From: Sphingopyxis sp. TUF1
GTDB taxonomy: Bacteria > Pseudomonadota > Alphaproteobacteria > Sphingomonadales > Sphingomonadaceae
Direction of reading: 5' to 3'
Length of the DNA: 64,000 nt
Assembly: GCF_036687315.1 (NCBI RefSeq)
Contig: NZ_CP144683.1
Span: forward strand, 2,054,001 to 2,118,000
The notes beneath the pieces were generated by a model. That model ran no database searches. It was not told the origin of the DNA and saw nothing but the letters and a program-made list of their open reading frames with translations. The position numbers were made by a program, and so were the translations under genes. This document shows, piece by piece, positions 28,989 to 40,170 of the stretch; the stretch's first letter is position 1, and each line of letters begins with the position of its first letter.

Positions 28989-30323
28989 ATGCGGAAAGCG
29001 CGTTTCGGACTTTATGCGGCGCTGTTGGCGCTGCCGTTGGCGGGTTGCGGGGTGTTGAAGGGCGACGGCGGGCCCAGGACGCCGACAATCGGCAACCGCG
29101 TGTCGATCCTGTCGAACGACAACAGCATCAAGGTCGATCCGGCAACCGCCGAAATCGCCGTTGTCCTGCCCGAACCGGCGGTCAACGCCGCTTGGGCGCA
29201 GTCGGGCGGCAATGCGTCGAAATCGATGGGGCACCCGGCGCTCGGCGCGACGCGCGCGAAGCTCTGGGAAGCGGACATTGCGGGCAGCACGAACAAGCAG
29301 CGCCTGGCCTCTTCGCCGGTGATCGCTGACAATCGGCTGTTCGTCGTCGATACCGACGCGGTTGTCTCGGCCTTTGCCGCCGACACCGGCGCGAAACTCT
29401 GGAGCGTGGCGATCGGCAGCACGGGGAAGGATTTCCGGGATTCGCTGTTCGGCGGCGGCGCGAGCGTCGACGGCAACGTCGTTTATGCCACAAGCGGCGT
29501 CGGTGACGTCGCGGCGCTCAACGCGGCCGACGGGTCGGTGATCTGGAAGGTCCGGCCCGCGGGCCCGCTGCGCGGCGCGCCGACGGTCGCCTTTGGCGGC
29601 GTCTATGTGATCAGTCAGGACAACCAGATTTTCGCGCTCAACGCGGCTGACGGCGCGGTGCAGTGGCAGGCGACGGCATCGCTGGAAGCGGGCAGCGTGT
29701 TCGGCGCGGCATCGCCCGCGGCGGGGCAGGGGACGATCGTCGCCGGCTTCTCGTCGGGTGAAGTGCAGGCCTATCGTTACGAAAACGGCCGCGACCTGTG
29801 GGAAGACGCGCTTGCGCGCACGTCGATGGCGCTGTCGGTATCGACGCTCACCGACGTCGACGCCGATCCCGTCATCGACCGCGGCCGCGTCTTTGCGCTC
29901 GGTCAAGGCGGTCGCATGGCGAGTTACGAGCTGGTCACCGGCCAGCGCAGCTGGGAAATCTCGATCGCGGGCATTTCGACGCCTTATGTGGTGGGCGAAT
30001 GGGTCTATGCGATGACCGACGACGGCAAGCTGCTGTGCGTCGCGCGGTCGACGGGCAAGGTGCGCTGGCTCCAGCAGCTCGCGCGCTTCCGCGTCGAAAC
30101 CGAGAAGAAAAAGAAGGACCCGATCCGCTGGACCGGGCCGATTCTGGCGGGCGGGCGCCTGATCGCGGTGAACAGCGAAGGGCAGATGCAGGAATTCTCG
30201 CCGACCGACGGCAGCCTGCTCGGCACCACCGAATTCAAATCGCCGCTGTCGCAGTCGCCGGTGGTCGCGAACAATATTTTGTATATTCTGGCGGACGACG
30301 GACGGCTCACGGCCTGGCGCTGA
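28989..30323 (+). CDS. bamB: Outer membrane protein assembly factor BamB
   Basis: A lipoprotein of the BAM complex that inserts beta-barrel proteins into the outer membrane. The 444 aa product begins with a lipoprotein signal peptide and lipobox (LPLAGC). It folds as an eight-bladed PQQ-like beta propeller, seen as recurring units such as LFVVDTDAVVSAFAADTGAK, VVYATSGVGDVAALNAADGS, VYVISQDNQIFALNAADGAV and LYILADDGRLTAWR. The start is at MRKARFGLYAALL, one base after the TPR gene. Gene order TPR-bamB-der matches the E. coli yfgM-bamB-der arrangement. Confidence 0.95.
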   Translation: MRKARFGLYAALLALPLAGCGVLKGDGGPRTPTIGNRVSILSNDNSIKVDPATAEIAVVLPEPAVNAAWAQSGGNASKSMGHPALGATRAKLWEADIAGSTNKQRLASSPVIADNRLFVVDTDAVVSAFAADTGAKLWSVAIGSTGKDFRDSLFGGGASVDGNVVYATSGVGDVAALNAADGSVIWKVRPAGPLRGAPTVAFGGVYVISQDNQIFALNAADGAVQWQATASLEAGSVFGAASPAAGQGTIVAGFSSGEVQAYRYENGRDLWEDALARTSMALSVSTLTDVDADPVIDRGRVFALGQGGRMASYELVTGQRSWEISIAGISTPYVVGEWVYAMTDDGKLLCVARSTGKVRWLQQLARFRVETEKKKKDPIRWTGPILAGGRLIAVNSEGQMQEFSPTDGSLLGTTEFKSPLSQSPVVANNILYILADDGRLTAWR

Positions 30324-30367
30324 CCGCGTTCGGGCCGGGGCGGCCCGGATAGGATAGGAACCAAGCC

Positions 30368-31756
30368 ATGTCGCGATCCGCGACGATTGCCATTGTCGGC
30401 CGCCCTAACGTGGGCAAATCGACGCTGTTCAACCGGCTGGTCGGCAAGCGCCTTGCGCTCGTCGACGACCAGCCGGGGGTCACGCGCGACCGGCGCGAGG
30501 GCGACGCCGAACTGCTCGGGCTGAAATTCACGATCGTCGACACCGCGGGGTTTGAGGATCATGACGCCGCGACCTTGCCTGGACGGATGCGCGTCCAGAC
30601 CGAAAAGGCGGTGCGCGAGGCCGACGCGGCGCTGTTCATGATCGACGGCCGCGCGGGAGTCACCCCGCTCGACGAGGAAATCGCGCGCTGGCTGCGCAGC
30701 GAGGACACGCCGATCATCCTCCTCGTCAATAAGGCCGAGGGGAAGCAGGGCGAAAACGGCCTGATGGAAAGCTATTCGCTGGGCTTCGACAATCCAATCG
30801 CACTCAGCGCCGAGCATGGCGAGGGCATCGTCGACCTGTTCGACGCGCTGCGCCCGATCGTCGAGGGCTTCCACGCCACCGAAGCCGAGGCCCTGCCACC
30901 CCCCGTTGAAGGCGAAGACGACGAGGATGCGCCGCTCGGCCCGATGAAGCTCGCGATCGTTGGGCGCCCGAACGCGGGCAAATCGACGCTCATCAACCGC
31001 ATGATCGGCGAGGACCGGCTGATCACCGGGCCCGAGGCTGGAATCACCCGCGATTCGATCCGCGTCGACTGGCAATGGGAACAGGATGGCGAGGTCCACG
31101 AAATCCAGCTGTTCGACACCGCCGGAATGCGCAAGCGCGCAAAAGTGCAGGACAAGCTGGAAAAACTCTCGGTCGCCGACGCGCTCCACGCGATCGATTT
31201 CGCCGAGGTGGTTGTGCTGCTGCTCGACGCGACCAAGGGGCTGGAGGCACAGGACCTGCGCATCGCCGACCGCGTGCTCCAGGAAGGCCGCGCTCTGATC
31301 GTCGCGCTCAACAAATGGGACATCGCCGAGGATCCTTCCTCGCTGTTCAACGGTGTCCGCGCGGCGCTCGACGACGGGCTCAGCCAGGTCAAGGGTGTGC
31401 CGGTGCTCAGCATCTCGGGCGCGACGGGCAAGGGGATCGACACGCTGGTCCGCGTCGCGTTCGAACAGCGTGCGATCTGGACGAACCGCGTTTCGACGGC
31501 GCGGCTCAACCGCTGGTTCGAGAGTGCCGTGACGGCCAATCCGCCACCCGCACCGGGGGGCAAGCGGATCAAACTGCGCTATATCACGCAGGCACGCACG
31601 CGTCCGCCGACGTTCGTTGTGTTCGGGTCGCGCACCGACGCCTTGCCGGGAAGCTATGAACGCTATCTCGTCAACGGGATGCGCAAGGAACTGGGGTTCC
31701 AGGGCGTGCCGGTGCGGCTCAACTTCCGCAATTCGCGCAACCCCTATGACGAATGA
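30368..31756 (+). CDS. der: Ribosome-associated GTPase Der (EngA)
   Basis: An essential 50S-assembly GTPase with two tandem G domains in 462 aa. G1 motifs are GRPNVGKST near residue 11 and GRPNAGKST near residue 200. G3 motifs are DTAGFEDH and DTAGMRKR, and G4 motifs NKAEGK and NKWDIA. A C-terminal KH-like domain ends with VPVRLNFRNSRNPYDE, typical of Der. The two G domains are joined by an acidic linker (EGEDDEDAPLG). The 3' end overlaps the next small gene by 11 bases. Length and motifs are intact. Confidence 0.97.
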   Translation: MSRSATIAIVGRPNVGKSTLFNRLVGKRLALVDDQPGVTRDRREGDAELLGLKFTIVDTAGFEDHDAATLPGRMRVQTEKAVREADAALFMIDGRAGVTPLDEEIARWLRSEDTPIILLVNKAEGKQGENGLMESYSLGFDNPIALSAEHGEGIVDLFDALRPIVEGFHATEAEALPPPVEGEDDEDAPLGPMKLAIVGRPNAGKSTLINRMIGEDRLITGPEAGITRDSIRVDWQWEQDGEVHEIQLFDTAGMRKRAKVQDKLEKLSVADALHAIDFAEVVVLLLDATKGLEAQDLRIADRVLQEGRALIVALNKWDIAEDPSSLFNGVRAALDDGLSQVKGVPVLSISGATGKGIDTLVRVAFEQRAIWTNRVSTARLNRWFESAVTANPPPAPGGKRIKLRYITQARTRPPTFVVFGSRTDALPGSYERYLVNGMRKELGFQGVPVRLNFRNSRNPYDE

Positions 31757-31970
31757 CGCGGCCGCGCGGCTGGTCGACGCGCGCGGAATGCGCTGCCCCT
31801 GGCCCGCGCTGCGGCTGGCGCGCGCGATGCGCGATGCGGCCGAGGCGGTGCTGATTGCCGACGATCCCAATGCAGCACGCGAAGTGGCGGCACTCGCCGC
31901 CGAGCATGGCTGGGCGGTGGAGGATGAGAGCATTCAGGAGGGCGAGGGTCGCTGGCGCGTTCGCCGCTGA
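31746..31970 (+). CDS. TusA-like sulfur-carrier protein
   Basis: A 74 aa protein with the TusA/SirA fold signature: ARGMRCPWPALRLARAMRDA (Cys-Pro-x-Pro near residue 18), followed by VLIADDPNAAREVAALAAEH and a C-terminal strand. The cysteine in CPxP carries persulfide sulfur in TusA. It is read out of frame with der, starting 11 bases before the der stop, so translation is probably coupled. Partners of TusA-type relay (tusBCD) are not present. It could act in tRNA thiolation, in molybdenum-cofactor delivery, or elsewhere. Confidence 0.88.
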   Translation: MTNDAAARLVDARGMRCPWPALRLARAMRDAAEAVLIADDPNAAREVAALAAEHGWAVEDESIQEGEGRWRVRR

Positions 31971-32085
31971 CCCAGAATGGTGCAGCTTTGGTTGCGATAG
32001 GCCCGGCTCGTAACGTCTTTTTTACCGCCTTTGAGGCATGGACCGGCCGGGACCACCGCGGATTTGAACACCAAGGGACAAAGCA

Positions 32086-32490
32086 TTGGACGAGATCCTG
32101 GTCGATTGGGATGAGTTTCGCGCGACGCGAACCCAGCTGGGTGCGGCTTTTGTGCGAATTCTCGGCTATTTCCGCGAAGACGGCACCAAGTCGGTCGCCG
32201 CGATCGAAGACGCGATGCGTGCGCGCGACCCGCGCGGCCTCGTCATGCCCGCGCACACGCTGAAAAGCGAAGCACGCCAGTTCGGCGGCGAAAAGCTGGG
32301 CGCGCTGGCCGAGGACATCGAGATGTTCGCGCGCCACTGCGTCGAGACACAGACGAGCCCCGAAGAATATCTGCCGCGCGTCGTCGAGCTGCGGCCGCTG
32401 TTCGAAGAGACGCTCGGCGCGCTCGAGCGCGAAGCCAACCCCCTCGTCCAGCGCCGCCCCACTGGATTCGGCCGCGCCGTCAGCTATTGA
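32086..32490 (+). CDS. Histidine phosphotransfer (Hpt) domain protein
   Basis: A 134 aa stand-alone Hpt protein. The motif PAHTLKSEARQFG (histidine near residue 56) is the phosphorylatable H-x-L-K-S/G helix, set in a four-helix bundle pattern with conserved LAEDIEMFARHC. Translation appears to begin at TTG (32086), with an AAGGGA sequence about 10 bases upstream. No histidine kinase or response regulator lies next to it, so it belongs to a phosphorelay encoded elsewhere. It resembles the ChpT/Hpt type only generally. Confidence 0.8.
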   Translation: MDEILVDWDEFRATRTQLGAAFVRILGYFREDGTKSVAAIEDAMRARDPRGLVMPAHTLKSEARQFGGEKLGALAEDIEMFARHCVETQTSPEEYLPRVVELRPLFEETLGALEREANPLVQRRPTGFGRAVSY

Positions 32491-32503
32491 CCAGCGCGCA
32501 GTT

Positions 32504-33754
32504 TCACGCCGGCGCGACTTTTCTCATCGGCTGCATTTGCCAGCGCGACACGCTGCGCCACAGCCATTCGAGCGGGCCATAGTGGAAACGGTCGAGCCAC
32601 GGCTTTGACCAGAGCAGCATCGCCGCCCACATGCCGAAGCAAAAGAGATAGAGCGGCAGGCGGCCGACGCTGCCGAACAGGCCGAGCCCATAGCCGTAAA
32701 AGATCGTCGTCATCAGGACCGAGGTGACGAGATAGTTGGTAAAGGCCATGCGCCCCGCCGCCGCGAGCCGGGCGCGCACCGCAGTGCTGGCCGTCGTCTT
32801 GATCAGCAGCATGATGAGCGCCGCCCAGCCGACCGTCATCAGCGTATCGAACGGCACCGACAGTGCCACTGTCGAACCGAATACCGATACCGCGTCATAA
32901 CCGGTTCGCATCTGATAGAGGCCAAGCCCGGCCAGCGGCGGAGCGGCGATCAGAAAACAGGCAATCGCCCATTTGCGATAGCGCGCCGCTTCCCATTCGC
33001 CGGTCAGCATATGCGATTTGAACAGCGCCATGCCGATCAGCATCAGGCCGATGGTCTCCCAGAGGAACAAAAACAGGAAGAAGAACGGATCGCCCGCCAT
33101 CTCGCCCGTTCGGTGCGCGACGATGCTGGCGTAGCTGCCAAGGTAAAGCGCCTTCTCTTCGGCATAGACGGGGGTGGATGGCCCCATGTCGGCGTTGATT
33201 TGCCGTAACGCCTCCTGCATCGCGGTCGCGGCCTCGGGGGGCAGCGTCCCCGCCTGCGCCATCGACAGCATCCACCAGAGGCTGATGTGCACGCCGATGC
33301 CGATGAGGAAAAAGGGGATCGACCAGAGAAGCAGCGCACGCACCGACAGCTTCCTGAACAGGAAAATCAGCAGGCCGCAGATCGCATAAAGGAACAGGAT
33401 ATCGCCGAACCAGACCAGATAGAAATGCGCGAGACCGAAGAGCGCGAGCCAGAACATGCGCGAATAATGAGCGCTCGCGGCGCTGCGTCCCGCGGCGGCG
33501 GCGCTTTCAATCACCAGCAGCGTGCTTGCCCCGAACAGCATCGAGAATAGGCCGCGCATCTTTGAATCGATGAAAACAAAGTTGAAGAACCACGTCGCGA
33601 CGTCGCTACCCGTCGGCGGACCCCCGGCGGCGGGATTCCCATAGGCGGGGAAGGGCAGGGCAAAGGCGACGATATTCATCGCAAGGATGCCCATCACCGC
33701 CACTCCGCGGATCGCGTCGAGGCTCTCGTAGCGTGTCGTCATTCCCCCGTTCAT
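32504..33754 (-). CDS. DUF418-family multi-pass membrane protein
   Basis: A 416 aa inner membrane protein with about ten transmembrane helices. The N-terminus (YESLDAIRGVAVMGILAMNI) is the acyltransferase-3/DUF418 start, and GSVGRLPLYLFCFGMWAAML plus WLWRSVSRWQMQPMRK at the end match DUF418. The family is uncharacterised; a transport or acyl-transfer role has been proposed on fold grounds. The start at 33754 follows a GAAGAGG ribosome binding site; an in-frame codon 43 residues further up would give a non-hydrophobic extension and is not used. It converges with the Hpt gene. Confidence 0.85.
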   Translation of the reverse strand: MNGGMTTRYESLDAIRGVAVMGILAMNIVAFALPFPAYGNPAAGGPPTGSDVATWFFNFVFIDSKMRGLFSMLFGASTLLVIESAAAAGRSAASAHYSRMFWLALFGLAHFYLVWFGDILFLYAICGLLIFLFRKLSVRALLLWSIPFFLIGIGVHISLWWMLSMAQAGTLPPEAATAMQEALRQINADMGPSTPVYAEEKALYLGSYASIVAHRTGEMAGDPFFFLFLFLWETIGLMLIGMALFKSHMLTGEWEAARYRKWAIACFLIAAPPLAGLGLYQMRTGYDAVSVFGSTVALSVPFDTLMTVGWAALIMLLIKTTASTAVRARLAAAGRMAFTNYLVTSVLMTTIFYGYGLGLFGSVGRLPLYLFCFGMWAAMLLWSKPWLDRFHYGPLEWLWRSVSRWQMQPMRKVAPA

Positions 33755-33960
33755 CGCCTCTTCTCCCCCAAAGTCGCGCGGAATCATGGCCGGTTGCTGA
33801 TCTGTTCCGGTAATTTCTCGTGCATGAAACGTCTCTCCCGCCGCGGTCCGCGCGGTGTCGGTCGTGACCAGTGAGCCCAGCAAGGCGTCGTCGCATCGGC
33901 CGTCATGATGATGGTCTATCGGCGATCGAACACGCGCGCCAGCGCTGTTTTGCGAACTAT

Positions 33961-33974
33961 TGACATATATGTCA
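33961..33974. promoter_or_regulatory. 14-bp perfect palindrome overlapping a TTGACA box upstream of coq4
   Basis: TGACATATATGTCA is an exact palindrome. Together with the preceding T it supplies a TTGACA -35 hexamer (33960-33965) with a weak TATCGA-like -10 at 33982-33987. It sits 44 bases before the coq4 start and upstream of the divergent DUF418 gene. A dimeric repressor of the TetR or MarR type would fit such a site, but no such gene is adjacent. Confidence 0.5.
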
Positions 33975-34017
33975 GTAATGCTATCGAGCGATCAAGGATT
34001 CGCCACAGAGGTTTGCT

Positions 34018-34836
34018 ATGACCGCTTTCCCACTCTCTCACCCCGACCGCGTCGAAGGCGGTTTCCGGCCGCTCAAGGCGTGGCGCCATTTTCGCCAGCT
34101 CATCGCCGACAAGGAAGACACCGAACAGGTATTCCACATCATCGAATCGCTGCGCGACAAGCGCTTCGACAAGGCGGCGCAGGCCTTTTTCGCCACCGCG
34201 GAGGGGCGGAAGCAGCTTGCCGAGCGGCCCTATCTGCCCGCGATGCTCGACGACCATGACCGGCTTCGCCAGCTGCCCGACGGCAGCGTCGGGCGCACCT
34301 ATGTCGACTTCATGGAGCGCGAGGGGCTGACCGCGCAGGGCCTTGTCGACGAGTTCGACAAGTTCCGCCGCGGCCAGCCCCGCTATGACGATATGCTGGA
34401 GCTTTACGGCAATCGGCTGCGCGATACGCATGACCTGTTCCACATCCTCACCGGCTATGGCCGCGACGCGCTCGGCGAACAGTGCGTGCTCGCCTTTTCC
34501 TACAGCCAGACGCCGAGCTGGGGGACGCTGTTCATCGCCTGGGCTGGTGCTCGCGAAATCCGCAAGGGGTTCGGCGGCCGTTATCCCATCTATGGCGCGG
34601 TGCGCGAGGGCCAGCGCATCGGCCGCGCTGCGCAGCAGATTGCGCATCAGGATATCGAGGCGCTGCTTGCCGAACCGTTGGCAGCGGCGCGGCAGCGGCT
34701 GGGGATCGCCGAACCGATCGTTTACAAACAGGTTCACGCCATGATGCGCGCTGACGGCATCGACCCCTATCTCCTGCTGGGAAACGAGGCTGCCGAGACG
34801 GCGCCGGCGTCGGCGCCACTTGCGCAGGCGGCCTGA
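34018..34836 (+). CDS. Coq4-family ubiquinone biosynthesis protein
   Basis: A 272 aa protein of the COQ4 family. The zinc-site motif HDxxH-x11-E is complete: H138, D139, H142 and E154 (THDLFHILTGYGRDALGE). Coq4 was long known as an organiser of the ubiquinone-synthesis complex; recent work on the eukaryotic protein indicates oxidative decarboxylation of the ring (general knowledge). Alphaproteobacteria often carry Coq4-like genes. The short tail is Ala-rich. It converges on the DUF72 gene with a 4-base gap. Regulation may use the palindrome at 33961. Confidence 0.88.
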   Translation: MTAFPLSHPDRVEGGFRPLKAWRHFRQLIADKEDTEQVFHIIESLRDKRFDKAAQAFFATAEGRKQLAERPYLPAMLDDHDRLRQLPDGSVGRTYVDFMEREGLTAQGLVDEFDKFRRGQPRYDDMLELYGNRLRDTHDLFHILTGYGRDALGEQCVLAFSYSQTPSWGTLFIAWAGAREIRKGFGGRYPIYGAVREGQRIGRAAQQIAHQDIEALLAEPLAAARQRLGIAEPIVYKQVHAMMRADGIDPYLLLGNEAAETAPASAPLAQAA

Positions 34837-34840
34837 ACGG

Positions 34841-35587
34841 TCAGTTGCTGCTGCGCAACCGCGCGATCAGCGCCTGCGCGGCAGCGGGATTGCGGACTTT
34901 CGCGCCCGAGATGAAGAAGAGGAAGACGTCGCGGCCGCCCTTGGCCCAATCGCGCGCCTGCTGGGCCCAGCCGTCGAGCGCCTTTTCGTCATAGCCGGTT
35001 TCGATATCGTCCTGCGAACGCTGCAATCGCGCGTAGGTGAAGTCGGCCGTCTGTTCGTCGATGCAGGGAAATTCGTCGCTGTCGGCATAGACAATCGCCA
35101 TGTTGCGCTCGCGGAGCATTGAGGCGAACGCCGGGTCGCGGAAGCTTTCGCGCCGTACCTCGATCGCGTGACGGAGCGGGAGGCCGTCCTGGCTGTCGGG
35201 CAGCAGATCAAGGAAACCCGCGAAATCATCGCGGTCGAACTTTTTCGTCGCCATGAATTGCCAGTGGATCGGTCCGAGCCGGTCGCCGAGGCGGGTGATG
35301 CCTTGGTTCAAGAATTTCTCGATCGAGGCGGCGCCTTCAGCCAGTACCTTGCGGTTGGTACAAAAACGTGACGCCTTGACGCTGAACTTGAAGCCATCGG
35401 GGACCGACGCGGCCCAGTTGGCGAAACTCTCAGGCTTTTGACTGCCGTAATAAGTGCCGTTGATCTCGATCCCGGTCAGATGCTGGCCGGCATATTCGAG
35501 CTCGCGCTTTTGCGGGTGTTTGGGCGGATAGAAGGTTCCGCGCCAGGGTTCGTAGGTCCATCCGCCGATGCCGATATGGATGCTCAT
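34841..35587 (-). CDS. DUF72-family protein (TIM barrel)
   Basis: A 248 aa protein of the DUF72/YecE family. The N-terminus IGIGGWTYEPWRGTFYPP and the later NGTYYGSQKPESFANWAASV and FKFSVKASRFCTN are the family hallmarks. A TIM-barrel fold and a nuclease- or esterase-like activity have been suggested for the family, but no function is established. It is transcribed convergently with coq4 and separated by only 4 bases. A palindromic element lies between it and purL. Confidence 0.88.
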   Translation of the reverse strand: MSIHIGIGGWTYEPWRGTFYPPKHPQKRELEYAGQHLTGIEINGTYYGSQKPESFANWAASVPDGFKFSVKASRFCTNRKVLAEGAASIEKFLNQGITRLGDRLGPIHWQFMATKKFDRDDFAGFLDLLPDSQDGLPLRHAIEVRRESFRDPAFASMLRERNMAIVYADSDEFPCIDEQTADFTYARLQRSQDDIETGYDEKALDGWAQQARDWAKGGRDVFLFFISGAKVRNPAAAQALIARLRSSN

Positions 35588-35618
35588 GGGCTCACTCCTC
35601 CACCCGAAAGTCCTGCCT

Positions 35619-35713
35619 CGTCATTGCGAGGAGCCGAAGGCGACGCGGCAATCTCCAGTCATCGTCATTGGCGTGCGGTCGCTGGAGATTGCTTCGCTAC
35701 GCTCGCAATGACG
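35619..35713. repeat. Palindromic intergenic element, 'CGTCATTGCGAG' family, copy 3
   Basis: The outer arms CGTCATTGCGAG and CTCGCAATGACG enclose an imperfect inner stem containing AATCTCCAG / CTGGAGATT. It is inserted between purL and the DUF72 gene, both on the minus strand. It overlaps the region where purL would terminate. Confidence 0.9.
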
Positions 35714-35715
35714 AT

Positions 35716-37959
<2,244 letters not shown>

Positions 37960-37981
37960 GGCGCGCCTTTAGCGGGGCGCA

Positions 37982-38028
37982 GACAAAACGAACAGACCCC
38001 ATATCGCCTTTCAGGACTATATGGGGTC
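37982..38028 (-). terminator. Hairpin terminator downstream of the small secreted protein
   Basis: GACCCCATAT (37995-38004) and ATATGGGGTC (38019-38028) form a perfect 10-bp stem with a 14-base loop. Read on the minus strand it is followed by TGTTCGTTTTG, a T-rich tail, as in an intrinsic terminator. It separates the 98 aa gene upstream from purL, both on the minus strand. Confidence 0.65.
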
Positions 38029-38045
38029 CGTCGTCGGATAGAAAT

Positions 38046-38342
38046 TCAGCGCGATGCGAGCGTCGTCTTGTCTGCCGTCAGCGGCTCGACATCGCGGAGC
38101 GCGAAGCTCACCTGCTGCGAGCCCACGGTGCCGCGGACGCGATTTTCGCCGACGCGCAGCGTGAACGGCTTGCCCGTGCGTTCTTCGACACCGGTGATCA
38201 CGCGCGTGTCGCCGACTTGGGTCACGGTATAGCTGTAGATCGCGCCGTCGTGCTGGAAACGCTGCGCCGCTTCGTCCTTCGCCAGCGCCGCGGTGGGCGC
38301 CAGTGCGAGCAGGCCAAGGGCGGGGAGGATTATGGTTTTCAT
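38046..38342 (-). CDS. Small exported protein of unknown function
   Basis: A 98 aa protein with a clear signal peptide (MKTIILPALGLLALAPTAAL + A-KDEAA), so it should be periplasmic. The mature part is one small beta-rich domain with YSYTVTQVGDTRVITGVEER and FTLRVGENRVRGTVGSQQVS. I do not recognise a named family. An AAGGA ribosome binding site precedes the ATG, and a hairpin terminator follows the gene, suggesting a monocistronic unit. Its upstream region (38343-38473) holds its promoter but I cannot assign it. Confidence 0.75.
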   Translation of the reverse strand: MKTIILPALGLLALAPTAALAKDEAAQRFQHDGAIYSYTVTQVGDTRVITGVEERTGKPFTLRVGENRVRGTVGSQQVSFALRDVEPLTADKTTLASR

Positions 38343-38473
38343 GGTGCAAGTCCTTGTTGGTGGAACAAAACTTGCCTTCGAGCCCCTCTCTTCTTGTGCA
38401 GTGCAACATGGCAAGCGCCACACGCCGAGGCAATTGCAAAAAACGGAACCGTGATTGCACCGAACAGACGGAA

Positions 38474-38890
38474 TCAGGCGCTCCGCGGCATCCAGGCGAG
38501 GACCATCCAAGCCGCCGCACCTGCCGCGAACCCCGTCGCGAGCGTGCCCCATGCGATGTCGAGCAAGGTGACCTTGGTCGACCAGATTTTCATCGTCGCA
38601 TGATTGGTGAGATCATAGGTCATGTAACAGAAGAAACCGAACAGCGCCCCCCATTGCGCCGCCACCTGCCACTTGCCCGCCGCCAGTGCGGGTTGCACCG
38701 CGAAAATCTGTATGCCGAGCATATAGAGTGCATAAAAGATCAGCGCCGGCGCGGGGCGCCACCCGTCCATCATCAACGCGCCGATTTCCGGGCGGTAGAC
38801 TTTGGCGACCATGACACGCAGCCAGAGCGCATCGAGAATGCCGAAGACGACGGCGGTGGCGATATAGGCGGCGACGGATTGCAGGGTCAT
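38474..38890 (-). CDS. DUF2177-family membrane protein
   Basis: A 138 aa protein with four transmembrane helices. The pattern [58 protein letters not shown] and the final [19 protein letters not shown] matches DUF2177, a small uncharacterised membrane family common in alphaproteobacteria. No functional assignment is possible. It is divergent from xseB with an 88 bp intergenic region. Confidence 0.85.
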   Translation of the reverse strand: MTLQSVAAYIATAVVFGILDALWLRVMVAKVYRPEIGALMMDGWRPAPALIFYALYMLGIQIFAVQPALAAGKWQVAAQWGALFGFFCYMTYDLTNHATMKIWSTKVTLLDIAWGTLATGFAAGAAAWMVLAWMPRSA

Positions 38891-38978
38891 GGCCAGGTTC
38901 CTCCGACATCAAACGCTAGAGGAGCGCCGCGCGACGTCAAGCTTGACCGAAAGGGGGCGAAGAGGCCAAAGCAGGGGC

Positions 38979-39242
38979 ATGACGGACACCCCCGACACCG
39001 CCGCTGCTGCCGACATCGCCGCCCTGTCGTTCGAAGCCGCGATGGGCGAGCTCGAAACGATTGTCCGGCGGCTCGAAAGCGGCGACGTCAGCCTCGAAGA
39101 ATCGGTCAGCCTTTATGAGCGCGGCCACGCGCTGCGCAGCCATTGCGAGGCGCGGCTCGCCGCGGCGCAGGCGCGGATCGAACAGGTCAGCCTCGCTGCC
39201 GACGGCCGGCCGTCGGGAACCGTGCCCTTTGGCGAAGGCTGA
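38979..39242 (+). CDS. xseB: Exodeoxyribonuclease VII small subunit
   Basis: An 87 aa helical protein with the signature of the exonuclease VII small subunit: [40 protein letters not shown] and [10 protein letters not shown]. Several XseB chains wrap the large XseA subunit, which degrades single-stranded DNA; xseA is not in the window. An acidic N-terminal tail precedes the domain. It begins an operon xseB-ispA-coaD, with ispA starting 7 bases after its stop. The xseB-ispA linkage is common and helps confirm both. Confidence 0.93.
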   Translation: MTDTPDTAAAADIAALSFEAAMGELETIVRRLESGDVSLEESVSLYERGHALRSHCEARLAAAQARIEQVSLAADGRPSGTVPFGEG

Positions 39243-39249
39243 GCGGGGC

Positions 39250-40170
39250 GTGGCATCGACAGGCGGCGATATTGCGCGCGGCGCCGAGCTGCTCCGCGCG
39301 ACCCAGGTCGAGGTCGCCGAAGGGATCGACGCGCTGTTCGAGACTTTGCTCGCCGTACCCGCCGACCCGCGCGCGCCGCTTTATGAGGCGATGCGCTATG
39401 CCGCGATCGCGGGGGGCAAAAGGCTCCGCCCCCTGCTCGTACGCGCGGCGGGCGATCTGTTCCACGTCGATCGCTCGTTAACGCTGCGCGTCGGCGCCGC
39501 GGTCGAGGCGATGCACGTCTATTCGCTGATCCACGACGATCTGCCGTGCATGGACGATGACGATATGCGCCGCGGCAAGCCGACCACCCATAAGGCATTC
39601 GGCGAAGCGACCGCAGTGCTTGCAGGCGATTCGCTTCACGCGCTGGCCTTTGAATGGCTGTGCGATCCGGCGACAAGCGCCGATCCCTTCGTACGGGCGG
39701 AGCTGTGCTGCGAACTTGCGCGCGCCGCGGGACCGGCGGGAATGGCGGGCGGACAGATGATGGACCTCGCCGCCGAAACCTCCGATTTCGACCTGCCCAC
39801 AGTAACGCGGCTGCAACAGCTCAAGACTGGGGCGCTCATTGCCTTTTCGGTCGAGGCGGGCGCGATTCTTGCGCGCATTCCCGCTGAGGGCCGCCGGCCG
39901 CTGCGCGGCTATGCTCGCGACATCGGGCTCGCTTTCCAGATCGCCGACGACATCATGGATGTCGAGGGCGACGAGGCGCTGGCGGGCAAGGCGCTGCACA
40001 AGGACGAAGCGGCGGGCAAGGCGACCTTCGTCACGCTGATGGGGCTGGAGCGCGCGCGCGACCAGGCCACGCTGCTCGTCGAACAGGCGGTCGGCCATCT
40101 TGCCGGCTTTGGCGAGGAAGCGGCGCTGCTTCGCGCGATCGCACGCTATGTCGTGGAAAGGGACCGGTAA
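39250..40170 (+). CDS. ispA: Farnesyl diphosphate synthase (polyprenyl synthetase)
   Basis: The enzyme condenses isopentenyl and allylic diphosphates to farnesyl diphosphate for quinones, carotenoids and undecaprenyl carriers. The 306 aa protein shows the first aspartate-rich motif DDLPCMD at residues 96-102 (chain-length control just before it, AMHVYSLIH), GKRLRPLL near residue 56, GGQMMDLAAE, and the second DDIMD near residue 235. There is no ATG before the essential GKR region, so a GTG start is assumed at 39250, 7 bases after xseB. Its stop overlaps coaD (TAATG). Confidence 0.92.
   Translation: MASTGGDIARGAELLRATQVEVAEGIDALFETLLAVPADPRAPLYEAMRYAAIAGGKRLRPLLVRAAGDLFHVDRSLTLRVGAAVEAMHVYSLIHDDLPCMDDDDMRRGKPTTHKAFGEATAVLAGDSLHALAFEWLCDPATSADPFVRAELCCELARAAGPAGMAGGQMMDLAAETSDFDLPTVTRLQQLKTGALIAFSVEAGAILARIPAEGRRPLRGYARDIGLAFQIADDIMDVEGDEALAGKALHKDEAAGKATFVTLMGLERARDQATLLVEQAVGHLAGFGEEAALLRAIARYVVERDR

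Noticed and set aside
33916..34737. Open frame on the minus strand opposite coq4
   Set aside because: It is antisense shadow sequence. The plus-strand frame has a complete HDxxH-x11-E motif of Coq4.
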